DNA of 5,604 nt from Bacillota bacterium (GTDB lineage Bacteria > Bacillota > Clostridia > Tissierellales > Sporanaerobacteraceae). This document shows, in pieces, positions 1 through 5,434 of this stretch. The stretch is taken from NCBI GenBank assembly GCA_029779375.1, contig JAKPAR010000258.1, positions 1-5,604 on the forward strand, given 5' to 3'. Below the pieces are notes generated by a model that saw only the letters and a list, made by a program, of their open reading frames with translations, did no database searches and had not been told where the DNA came from. The position numbers and the translations under genes were made by a program. Position 1 is the stretch's first letter; every line of letters begins with the position of its first letter.

Positions 1-44
1 ACTATTGCTGAAAAAGGATATCTAACAATTCTCTTTTCTTCCAT
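1..44 (-). CDS. Partial gene: N-terminus of a putative ChlI/BchI-like magnesium/cobalt chelatase AAA+ subunit
   Basis: Only 14 full codons are in the window; the gene continues past the left edge. The start is ATG at 44-42, preceded by a strong ribosome binding site (GAGGAGTG at 58-51, six bases of spacing). The peptide is MEEKRIVRYPFSAI followed by a codon beginning GT. From memory of the family, the ChlI/BchI/CobS-like AAA+ subunits of magnesium chelatase and of CobN-type cobaltochelatase begin with a very similar stretch (PFxAIVGQ) just before the Walker A region, and the incomplete next codon (GTN) would encode the expected Val. Such subunits hydrolyse ATP to drive metal insertion by a large CobN/ChlH-type subunit. 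The position after a B12-riboswitch operon with cbiK and a chelate importer fits a tetrapyrrole role. The identification rests on about seven residues, so it is an inference; other MoxR-like or ChlI-like ATPases (for example ComM-type) are possible. Confidence 0.6.
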   Translation of the reverse strand, partial: MEEKRIVRYPFSAI

Positions 45-50
45 ATAAAT

Positions 51-58
51 CACTCCTC
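51..58 (-). promoter_or_regulatory. Ribosome binding site of the partial ChlI-like gene
   Basis: GAGGAGTG on the minus strand lies six bases before the ATG at 44. It supports this short open frame as a real gene start at the window edge and shows that the operon continues beyond the binding-protein gene. Confidence 0.8.
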
Positions 59-69
59 TACTTAATATA

Positions 70-100
70 AGCAGCAAAGATTTTCACAATCCTTGCTGCT
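70..100 (-). terminator. Intercistronic stem-loop after the binding-protein gene (weak or partial terminator, or mRNA-stabilising hairpin)
   Basis: The minus strand carries agcagcaaggatt, a five-base loop gtgaa, then aatctttgctgct. This is a 13-bp stem with one G-U wobble, starting six bases after the lipoprotein gene's TAG. The stem is stable enough for an intrinsic terminator, but it is followed by tatattaag rather than a run of U, so termination should be poor. It may let part of transcription into the downstream ChlI-like gene, or protect the 3' end of the upstream message. The hairpin is seen directly; the function is inferred. Confidence 0.55.
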
Positions 101-106
101 TACATT

Positions 107-1120
107 CTAGTTAAATACTTCTGGATACAATATTTTAGCTAGTCCTTCATAAGCTTCTCCATATCTATCATTTGGCTTGTACATATACAAATCCTGTGGC
201 AAAAATATATATCTACCATTTTTCACAGCCTTCAACGAACTCCATGCTGGATTAGATTCTACATCCTTTTTCAATCTTTCATTGACTTTATCCACATCTC
301 CCATAGTTTGAACAAATATGAAATCTGGATCTTCCTCTATTATCTTTTCCATACTAAAAGTTTTAGAATCTGAAGAATCATTGATTGAATCTGAAATATT
401 TATAGTATTTAAATCTTTTAGCATATCTCCAACCATAGAATCAGAACCTCTAACTGTAATGCCCTTTGCACTACCAAAAAGTATCAAGACTTTATAGTTC
501 TTATCTTTTGGAGCCTTTTCTATGATATCATCTATAGCAGCCCTTACTTCTCCTTCATACTTTTCATATAAATCTTCTCTATCAGTTAGTGCTGTAAACA
601 ATCTTACAGTTCTGAAATAATCTTCTTTGTTTTCATTGTCCAAAGCAATAACTTTAATATTATTTTGTTCCAACATTTCAGCTATTTCCAATTGCTTTTT
701 AAAGTTTGCAGTAAGTATAACCAAATCTGGTTTTAAGGATATGATTTTTTCCAAACTTGGTTCCCCAGGTCCACCTACAACTTCTGCATTTTCTGAACCT
801 TCCACTGGTTTCTCCTTTGCAGAATCTACTCGTCCTACAACTTCTCCACCACATTTGTACCAAATGTCCAAATATGAATTAAACAAACAAACTACTCTTT
901 CAGGTTTCTTGTCAATTGTTATTTCTTTGTCCCTTGCATCTGTGAAAGTTACAGAATTTTCATCAATGGATATACCATATTCCTCTACAACTTCTTCTTT
1001 GCTTTCCTCTTTGTTTACTTCCTTGCTCTCATTATTTGCCTCTTTGTCAGTACATCCTGCGAAAACTGACAAAACCATTGCAATAGCTAGAATTAAAACT
1101 AACATTTTTGACTTTTTCAT
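107..1120 (-). CDS. Substrate-binding lipoprotein of a FecB/BtuF-type ABC importer (337 aa)
   Basis: This is the extracellular binding component that would deliver a metal chelate, here most likely a corrinoid, to the FecCD permease encoded upstream in the same operon. The N-terminus is a lipoprotein signal: MKKSK, a hydrophobic stretch, then lipobox VFAG-Cys with the acylated Cys at residue 23. A charged Lys/Glu/Asn linker (about 24-48) tethers the domain to the membrane. The mature part has class III binding-protein hallmarks: PERVV before the first lobe, GEPSLEKIISLKPDLVI near residues 119-136, a long linking helix, then a second lobe ending NPAWSSLKAVKNGRYIFLP and a KPNDRYGEAYEGLAKILYPE tail. 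An in-frame GTG at 1129 is an unlikely start because its first base lies within the GGAG of the ribosome binding site; ATG at 1120 has eight bases of spacing. The gene is separated from its FecCD partners by an ABC-2 pair. The ligand (cobalamin, cobinamide, haem or siderophore) cannot be read from sequence; B12 control favours a corrinoid. Confidence 0.88.
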   Translation of the reverse strand: MKKSKMLVLILAIAMVLSVFAGCTDKEANNESKEVNKEESKEEVVEEYGISIDENSVTFTDARDKEITIDKKPERVVCLFNSYLDIWYKCGGEVVGRVDSAKEKPVEGSENAEVVGGPGEPSLEKIISLKPDLVILTANFKKQLEIAEMLEQNNIKVIALDNENKEDYFRTVRLFTALTDREDLYEKYEGEVRAAIDDIIEKAPKDKNYKVLILFGSAKGITVRGSDSMVGDMLKDLNTINISDSINDSSDSKTFSMEKIIEEDPDFIFVQTMGDVDKVNERLKKDVESNPAWSSLKAVKNGRYIFLPQDLYMYKPNDRYGEAYEGLAKILYPEVFN

Positions 1121-1128
1121 TTTCACCA

Positions 1129-1132
1129 CTCC
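1129..1132 (-). promoter_or_regulatory. Shine-Dalgarno core that fixes the lipoprotein start at 1120
   Basis: GGAG on the minus strand (1132-1129, within ggagtggtga) lies eight bases before ATG 1120. It overlaps the upstream in-frame GTG at 1129, so that GTG and the GTG right after it are poor starts. The resulting N-terminus, MKKSKML, is typical of Gram-positive lipoproteins. Confidence 0.75.
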
Positions 1133-1145
1133 ATTTCTTTAATTT

Positions 1146-1880
1146 TCATTTCATCTCTTTATAGCTCATGCCCACACCAAAAAAATAAAATCCTATTGCA
1201 TAAATTAAAAGTACTAATATAGATTTATGGTCAAACTGCCCTTTCAATACAATATCTCTTAGGGACTGGGAAGTATGAGAAAGAGGCAATATCCCTATTG
1301 TTTCTTTCACTACAGGAGGCAAATTCTTAAGTGAAAAGAAAGTACCACACAAAAACGACATAGGAGTCATTACATAGGTGGTAAACCTACTCATATCATA
1401 GTGACTCTCTATTGAAAGAGCAGCACCATATCCAAAAGCTGCAAATAAAAAACTGTTTAAAAAACAAATAAGTACAAAATAAAAATCCACATATATTTTT
1501 ATACCAAATATAAATGATATAAGAAATATCAAAAAAGCTGCATACATTCCTCTAAACGCACCAGCAAGAATGTGACCAAAGGCTAATAAACTCGTATTTA
1601 CTGGAGAAGTTAAATAATATTCAAAACTTTTTTCATGTAGCTTTGAAATGTTAATTCTTATGGCTACAGCATTAAAACTTGTATTCATAGTAGAAAGAGC
1701 AATTATTCCTGGAATAACAAAATGCATATATGTTGCTCCTTCTATGACTATATCTTTACCTAATCCCCAACCAAAAGCTATAAGATATAAAAGGGGAGTC
1801 ATAATAGCTGAAGTTGTTATCTTCCAAAATCTCCTTTTAAAAAAAATAAACTCTCTCCACAATACAGCGAAAACTTCCAT
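1146..1880 (-). CDS. ABC-2 type transporter permease (DrrB/NodJ-like, 244 aa)
   Basis: This is the membrane half of an exporter-type ABC transporter; two copies would be expected to pair with two copies of the ATPase encoded just upstream. It starts with a short amphipathic segment (EVFAVLWREFIFFKRRFWK, about 2-20) typical of ABC-2 permeases. About six hydrophobic segments follow, near residues 22-40, 54-75, 97-126, 132-156, 168-185 and 219-238. The length matches the single-domain ABC-2 family. The region near FEYYLTSPVNTSLLAFGHILAG (86-107) and the PLSHTSQSLRDI segment (199-210) are typical family positions. It begins two bases after the ATPase stop, with AAAGG inside the end of that gene as the likely ribosome binding site, so the two are translationally linked. 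Known relatives export drugs, polysaccharides or other compounds; the cargo here is unknown. B12 control suggests a cargo linked to corrinoid, cobalt or tetrapyrrole handling, but that is inference. Confidence 0.88.
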   Translation of the reverse strand: MEVFAVLWREFIFFKRRFWKITTSAIMTPLLYLIAFGWGLGKDIVIEGATYMHFVIPGIIALSTMNTSFNAVAIRINISKLHEKSFEYYLTSPVNTSLLAFGHILAGAFRGMYAAFLIFLISFIFGIKIYVDFYFVLICFLNSFLFAAFGYGAALSIESHYDMSRFTTYVMTPMSFLCGTFFSLKNLPPVVKETIGILPLSHTSQSLRDIVLKGQFDHKSILVLLIYAIGFYFFGVGMSYKEMK

Positions 1881-1882
1881 TT

Positions 1883-2719
1883 TTATACTACCTTTCTATT
1901 TGTAAAGTTATAAAACACATCTTCCAAGGTTGTTTTCCTTATAGTATAAGAAATGTATTCAGTATTTAAAATATACTTTTCTGCTCCATTTTTATCTTTA
2001 AAATATTCATATCTGGTCTTCATTTCACTATCAAAGTATTCAACAGTATATATGCCTAAATCATCTTTAAGTTTTTCAGGAGTTTCTTTTTTGAATACTT
2101 TCCCATTATTTATCAAACAAACTTGATTACACAGATAATCTGCCTCTTCAATATAATGAGTTGTAAGGAGTACAGTCTTACCTATAGCTTTCATTCCTTT
2201 AAGTATATCCCATATCTTCCTTCTTCCATTTAAATCAATTCCCACAGTAGGTTCATCAAGAAAAATAATATCTGGATCATTGATAAGAGCTTTAGCTATC
2301 ATAAGCCTTCTTTGCATTCCGCCTGAAAGATTCATAGCTTTTTTATTCTTGTGTTCTTCTAGTTCGATAAATGTAAGAAGCTCTTCTATTTTGTCTTTAT
2401 AGCCCTTTATCTTGAACAATTTAGCTGCAAAAATTAAATTCTCATAGACAGTCAACTCTTTATCTAAATTGGTATATTGAGGAACTACGCCTATTCTCTT
2501 TTTTATTTCCATATTGCTTCTAGACATTTTTTCCCCATCTATATAAATAGCACCACTTGTAGGCTTTAAAAGTCCTGTAAGCAGCTTTATAAGTGTAGTT
2601 TTCCCTGCACCATTAGGCCCCAAAAGACCTAAAAATTCTCCAGATTCAATCTTTAAATTTACATTATCTACAGCTGTAAATTCTCCAAACACTTTAGACA
2701 CATCAATTATTTCTATCAA
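1883..2719 (-). CDS. ABC-2 type transporter ATP-binding protein (DrrA/CcmA-like, 278 aa)
   Basis: This is the cytoplasmic ATPase of the exporter-type ABC system. All nucleotide-binding motifs are intact: Walker A GPNGAGKT (34-41), Q-loop Gln81 in VVPQYTN, signature LSGGM (131-135), Walker B IIFLDE (151-156) and the switch His188 in TTHYIEEAD. The C-terminal extension (about 220-278), with TLEDVF near 264-269, is typical of DrrA/NodI-type subunits that partner ABC-2 permeases and differs from the FepC-type ATPase next door. The start is TTG at 2719-2717: a near-consensus ribosome binding site GGATGTGAT (2732-2724) precedes it by four bases, and no in-frame ATG occurs until codon 65, inside the conserved domain. 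The gene follows the FecCD ATPase by 22 bases and precedes its own permease by two. Because it has a full partner permease, it is unlikely to be a spare ATPase for the importer. Confidence 0.92.
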   Translation of the reverse strand: MIEIIDVSKVFGEFTAVDNVNLKIESGEFLGLLGPNGAGKTTLIKLLTGLLKPTSGAIYIDGEKMSRSNMEIKKRIGVVPQYTNLDKELTVYENLIFAAKLFKIKGYKDKIEELLTFIELEEHKNKKAMNLSGGMQRRLMIAKALINDPDIIFLDEPTVGIDLNGRRKIWDILKGMKAIGKTVLLTTHYIEEADYLCNQVCLINNGKVFKKETPEKLKDDLGIYTVEYFDSEMKTRYEYFKDKNGAEKYILNTEYISYTIRKTTLEDVFYNFTNRKVV

Positions 2720-2723
2720 TTAA

Positions 2724-2732
2724 ATCACATCC
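2724..2732 (-). promoter_or_regulatory. Ribosome binding site supporting a TTG start for the ABC-2 ATPase
   Basis: GGATGTGAT on the minus strand differs at one base from the GGAGGTGAT complementary to the 16S rRNA 3' end. It lies four bases before TTG 2719. A four-codon frame (ATG GAT GTG ATT TAA) starting at 2734 overlaps it and is probably chance. Confidence 0.6.
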
Positions 2733-2741
2733 ATATCCTAT

Positions 2742-3536
2742 CTAATTAACAATTTTATCTATTTTCTTAGGTATAAAATAAGGGCAATTGTTTATTGAAT
2801 CTTCATATATATCTGCTTTAATTCTAAAAACATCTCTAAGTAAACTAGTGCTTATTATATCTTTTGGACATCCAGATTTAGATAACTTTCCATCATTTAT
2901 AACAAATATTTCATCAGAATATCTAGCAGCTTGATTTAAATCATGAAGAACCATGACTACTGTGAGATTTAAGGTTTCATTTAATTCCTTTATAAGTTCA
3001 AGTACTTCTAATTGATAAGAAATATCCAAAAAAGTAGTAGGTTCATCAAGTAGCAATATTTTAGGTTTTTGAGCAAGTGACATAGCTATCCAAGCCCTTT
3101 GTCTTTCTCCTCCTGAAAGAGTAGATACAAATCTCTTTCTTAAATCTTTTAGCCCAGTTTTTTCTATAGCCCAATCCACGATTTCTAAATCTTCTTTTTT
3201 CAATTTCTTTCCAAATCCCAAATGTGGATATCTTCCATAAGAAACCAATTCCTCCACAACCACATCAGAAGATACATTTTTCACTTGAGGAAGTATTGCT
3301 AATTTTTGAGCTACCTTCTTGGTATTTATAGTGTAAATATTCTCATCATCTAAATAAACCTTGCCTTTTACAGGCTTTAAACATCTAGATATAGCCTTTA
3401 AAATAGTCGACTTTCCTGAACCATTAGGTCCAATGATAGTCACTACATATCCATCTTCAATTTGAAAGTTTACCCCTTTTATGACTTCTTTGTCGCCATA
3501 ATTCACATAGAGATCTTCCACTTTAATCCCCATCAT
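2742..3536 (-). CDS. FecCD-family importer ATP-binding protein (FepC/BtuD-like, 264 aa)
   Basis: This ATPase powers uptake of a metal chelate, probably a corrinoid, through the FecCD/BtuC-type permease encoded immediately upstream. Motifs are complete: Walker A GPNGSGKS (36-43), Q-loop Gln84 in ILPQ, signature LSGGE (140-144), Walker B ILLLDE (160-165), D-loop near FLDIS and the switch His198 in VLHDLNQAARYSDE. The Q-loop to signature segment, with VVVEELVSYGRYPHLG (92-107), is characteristic of the iron-siderophore/haem/B12 import ATPases. The length is normal for the family. The first ATG overlaps the permease stop by one base (TAATG), indicating translational coupling; a second ATG follows directly, and the ribosome binding site AGGAGAG (3549-3543) could serve either. 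The substrate cannot be set from the ATPase alone; B12-riboswitch control makes a BtuD-like role the best guess. Confidence 0.92.
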   Translation of the reverse strand: MMGIKVEDLYVNYGDKEVIKGVNFQIEDGYVVTIIGPNGSGKSTILKAISRCLKPVKGKVYLDDENIYTINTKKVAQKLAILPQVKNVSSDVVVEELVSYGRYPHLGFGKKLKKEDLEIVDWAIEKTGLKDLRKRFVSTLSGGERQRAWIAMSLAQKPKILLLDEPTTFLDISYQLEVLELIKELNETLNLTVVMVLHDLNQAARYSDEIFVINDGKLSKSGCPKDIISTSLLRDVFRIKADIYEDSINNCPYFIPKKIDKIVN

Positions 3537-4537
3537 TAAACACTCTCCTTTTTTCTTAACAAATATAGGAAAAATGGAGCACCAAGAGCTGACATTATAA
3601 TTCCTACAGGAATTTCCATAGGTGCAAATAAGACTCTAGCCAAAGTGTCACACAATATAACTACTGAAGAGCCAAAGAATATACAGCCTGGAAACAAATA
3701 CCTATAGTCTGAGCCTATAAAAAGTCTAGTCATATGAGGTACTATAAGACCTACAAATCCCAAAAGTCCAACAACGCTTACAGCACTTCCTGCGAATAAA
3801 GATGAAAGAACTATAAAACTAAATCTAGTTTTTTCTACATTTAGTCCCAATCCAGTAGCCACTTCATCACCTAACATCAATATATTTAATTTATTTGGAA
3901 GCAACATAACCAAAAACACTCCTACAACTGCGTATGGGAACAACAATTTTACTTGAGACCAAGTAGTAGCTGAAAGTCCCCCCACCATAAAACCTATAAC
4001 CCCTGCAACTTTGTCTGGAAAAAAAGTCATAAGAGCATTTATCCCTGAATTTAAAAGCGATGAAACTGCTACACCCGCTAAAATAAGTCGTGTAGGAAGA
4101 ACACCATCTTTCCAAGCTAAACAATATATAAATAAAGTAGCTAACAATGAACCTATAAAAGCACCTACTGGAACTAAATAATAAAATTCAGGAAACAGTA
4201 TGAGAATTGTCAAAGCCATAAGCCCTCCCCCAGAAGAAACCCCTATAATATTGGGACCTGCCAAAGGATTCCTCATGATTCCTTGCAAAATAGCACCTGA
4301 CAATGAAAGACATATCCCCACAAGCCCTGCAACTATAGTTCTAGGAAGTCTCACATTCCATATAACTTGATAATTTATCGTATCCTTTTCAAAAAAAACT
4401 GCGTCAACTATTTCTTTAGGAGATATTTTGACAGCACCATTTCCAATGCTTATAAAAAAACTTGCAATACACAAAACCATGAGTAAAATCAATATAAATC
4501 CTTTATTCATTCCATGTTTTTTTTCGCAACTATCCAT
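3536..4537 (-). CDS. FecCD/BtuC-type ABC importer permease (333 aa)
   Basis: This is the integral membrane channel of a metal-chelate importer, expected to act as a dimer with the ATPase encoded next and the lipoprotein encoded farther downstream. It is a single FecCD domain of usual length with about nine to ten hydrophobic segments. Family hallmarks, numbered from the ATG: RLPRTIVAGLVG (63-74), GAILQGIMRNPLAGPNIIG (81-99), LILAGVAVSSLLNSGINALM (151-170), the ATPase-coupling region LGDEVATGLGLNVEKTR (222-238) and GFVGLIVPHMTRLFIG (260-275), with EIPVGIIMSALGAPFFLYLL at the C-terminus. A TTG at 4543 is also in frame, but the ribosome binding site AGGAGA (4550-4545) lies one base before it and seven before ATG 4537, so I chose the ATG. 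The gene starts 15 bases after the cbiK stop and overlaps the ATPase by one base. A corrinoid substrate is inferred from B12 control; iron-siderophore or haem uptake is the alternative. Confidence 0.93.
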   Translation of the reverse strand: MDSCEKKHGMNKGFILILLMVLCIASFFISIGNGAVKISPKEIVDAVFFEKDTINYQVIWNVRLPRTIVAGLVGICLSLSGAILQGIMRNPLAGPNIIGVSSGGGLMALTILILFPEFYYLVPVGAFIGSLLATLFIYCLAWKDGVLPTRLILAGVAVSSLLNSGINALMTFFPDKVAGVIGFMVGGLSATTWSQVKLLFPYAVVGVFLVMLLPNKLNILMLGDEVATGLGLNVEKTRFSFIVLSSLFAGSAVSVVGLLGFVGLIVPHMTRLFIGSDYRYLFPGCIFFGSSVVILCDTLARVLFAPMEIPVGIIMSALGAPFFLYLLRKKESV

Positions 4538-4544
4538 AAACAAT

Positions 4545-4550
4545 TCTCCT
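4545..4550 (-). promoter_or_regulatory. Ribosome binding site that sets the permease start at ATG 4537
   Basis: AGGAGA on the minus strand is seven bases from ATG 4537 but only one base from the in-frame TTG at 4543. Spacing therefore favours the ATG. Confidence 0.75.
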
Positions 4551-4552
4551 AA

Positions 4553-5326
4553 CTAGATCATATTTTCCAAATTAGAAATAAATAATTCTTGTATTCTCTC
4601 ATTTTCTCCTAATCCCGTCATGCATGTTTCAACTTGAAATCCTTCTTTTAAAAGTATACTTTTCCATGAGTTTTCCTCGTCCCCTGCCATATCATTGGTA
4701 GCATGATCTCCTGCCACCAACATAAAAGGTTTTAATGTGACCTTCTCTATCTTTTCTTCCTTCAAAACCGGGATTATATCTTCAATAGTTTTCTTTCCTT
4801 CAACAGTAGCAATATAAATTCTTTGGAAACCTTTTTTTCTAAAGCTTTGTTGAAGCATATCATAGTATTTATCACTAATATGAGCTGTCCCATGACCCAT
4901 ATAAACCACAGCTTCATCTTCCTTTAAATCCTCAATTTTTAATGCATTTATCACCTTTTCATAATCTCCTTCATCAAACAACAATGGTCTTCCAATACTT
5001 ATATGAATACTTTTATTTACTTCTTCAAATTCATGAACTTGTCCAATTAACTTTTCAAATTCATGGCCAGGTATTATGTGAAGAGATTGTATATATATTT
5101 GTTCAAATCCATCTTTCTTCAACCTATTCAGTGCCTCACTCACATTATCTACTACTATTCCATCTCTATTTTTCAACTTATTTATCACCATTTGAGAAGT
5201 AAAAGCCCTTCTCACCTCAAAATCAGAAAACCTACTTCTAATTCTATTTTCCACACCCTCTATACATTTTTTTCTCGTCTTTTCATAAGTTGTACCAAAA
5301 CTTACAACTAAAATGGCCTTTTTCAT
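4553..5326 (-). CDS. cbiK: Sirohydrochlorin cobaltochelatase CbiK (257 aa)
   Basis: This class II, ATP-independent chelatase inserts Co2+ into sirohydrochlorin (or its reduced precursor) in the early-cobalt, anaerobic route to cobalamin. The N-terminus KKAILVVSFGTTYEKTRKKCI is the characteristic CbiK opening. The metal/catalytic residues fall where they do in Salmonella CbiK as I recall it: Glu89 in IIPGHEF, His145 in VYMGHGT, and His208 in VAGDHATNDMAGDEENSW (Salmonella His207). The length is close to the roughly 264 residues of Salmonella CbiK, with the two-lobed alpha/beta chelatase fold expected. There is no signal peptide, so the enzyme should be cytoplasmic, unlike the exported CbiK of some sulfate reducers. 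It is the first gene behind the B12 riboswitch; its ribosome binding site GGGGTGAT (5337-5330) lies three bases before ATG. The rest of the corrin pathway is not in this window and must be encoded elsewhere if it is complete. A related nickel or iron chelatase is a less likely reading. Confidence 0.95.
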   Translation of the reverse strand: MKKAILVVSFGTTYEKTRKKCIEGVENRIRSRFSDFEVRRAFTSQMVINKLKNRDGIVVDNVSEALNRLKKDGFEQIYIQSLHIIPGHEFEKLIGQVHEFEEVNKSIHISIGRPLLFDEGDYEKVINALKIEDLKEDEAVVYMGHGTAHISDKYYDMLQQSFRKKGFQRIYIATVEGKKTIEDIIPVLKEEKIEKVTLKPFMLVAGDHATNDMAGDEENSWKSILLKEGFQVETCMTGLGENERIQELFISNLENMI

Positions 5327-5329
5327 CTC

Positions 5330-5337
5330 ATCACCCC
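5330..5337 (-). promoter_or_regulatory. Ribosome binding site of cbiK
   Basis: GGGGTGAT on the minus strand sits just downstream of the terminator U-run and three bases before the ATG; it matches the anti-Shine-Dalgarno sequence at seven of eight positions. It lies outside the terminator stem, so control looks transcriptional rather than by masking this site. Confidence 0.7.
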
Positions 5338-5338
5338 A

Positions 5339-5375
5339 ATAAAAATTCCATAGTCTTCAGAAGACTATGGAATTT
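5339..5375 (-). terminator. Riboswitch-controlled intrinsic terminator upstream of cbiK
   Basis: On the minus strand, aaattccatagtcttc is followed by a central base and then its exact complement gaagactatggaattt. This gives a perfect palindrome of two 16-base arms (5343-5375; about 15 bp of stem with a three-base loop in practice), running into UUUUUAUU. It lies between the aptamer and the cbiK ribosome binding site, where the off-state terminator of a transcriptional B12 riboswitch is expected. On the plus strand the same hairpin is followed by tttactttttttaa, so it could also stop transcription entering from the opposite direction. Confidence 0.85.
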
Positions 5376-5408
5376 ACTTTTTTTAACATAACAAAAAGTA
5401 CAGACTTC
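5360..5408 (-). promoter_or_regulatory. Predicted antiterminator of the B12 riboswitch
   Basis: On the minus strand gaagtct (5408-5402) can pair with agtcttc (5366-5360), the inner part of the terminator's 5' arm, with six of seven pairs. Between them tacttttt (5400-5393) and aaaaagta (5382-5375) pair over 8 bp with a ten-base loop. Forming this structure removes the terminator's 5' arm and would allow read-through. The complementarity is seen directly; its use as an antiterminator is inferred. Confidence 0.5.
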
Positions 5409-5420
5409 CCACCGAAGACT
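5402..5420 (-). promoter_or_regulatory. P13-like hairpin of the riboswitch regulatory domain
   Basis: The minus strand reads agtcttc, loop ggtgg, gaagtct: six of seven pairs with a T-T mismatch. It lies 14 bases past the P1 stem. The G-rich loop can pair with CCGCU in the conserved aptamer segment gcccccgcta (plus-strand 5530-5534) using C-G pairs and two wobbles. That is the arrangement of the L5-L13 kissing interaction known for cobalamin riboswitches. It would be stabilised by ligand and compete with the antiterminator for the gaagtct strand. Confidence 0.5.
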
Positions 5421-5434
5421 TACTTAAAAAAAGC

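Noticed and set aside
627..1142. Plus-strand open frame of 171 codons opposite the binding-protein gene
   Set aside because: It is antisense to a well-supported lipoprotein gene and its translation is low-complexity Ser/Thr/Leu-rich with no recognisable domain.
1648..1905. Plus-strand open frame of 85 codons over the ABC-2 permease
   Set aside because: Antisense to a clear membrane protein gene; the hydrophobic residues mirror the codon composition of the real gene and no family is recognisable.
2720..2734. Four-codon frame ATG GAT GTG ATT TAA just before the ABC-2 ATPase as a leader peptide
   Set aside because: It overlaps the ribosome binding site of the ATPase and has no good site of its own; chance is the simpler explanation.
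3891..4124. Minus-strand open frame of 77 codons in another frame inside the FecCD permease
   Set aside because: Lies wholly within a conserved permease gene; its Cys/Tyr/Ser-rich translation is typical of an out-of-frame reading.
4942..5311. Two overlapping plus-strand open frames (4942-5202 and 5063-5311) opposite cbiK
   Set aside because: Antisense to cbiK, whose catalytic residues are all intact; the translations are His/Tyr/Leu-rich without domains.
5393..5420. P13-like hairpin plus the following cttttt read as a first intrinsic terminator
   Set aside because: The stem has only six pairs with a mismatch and the U-run is short and offset by three bases; the palindrome at 5343-5375 is a far better terminator.
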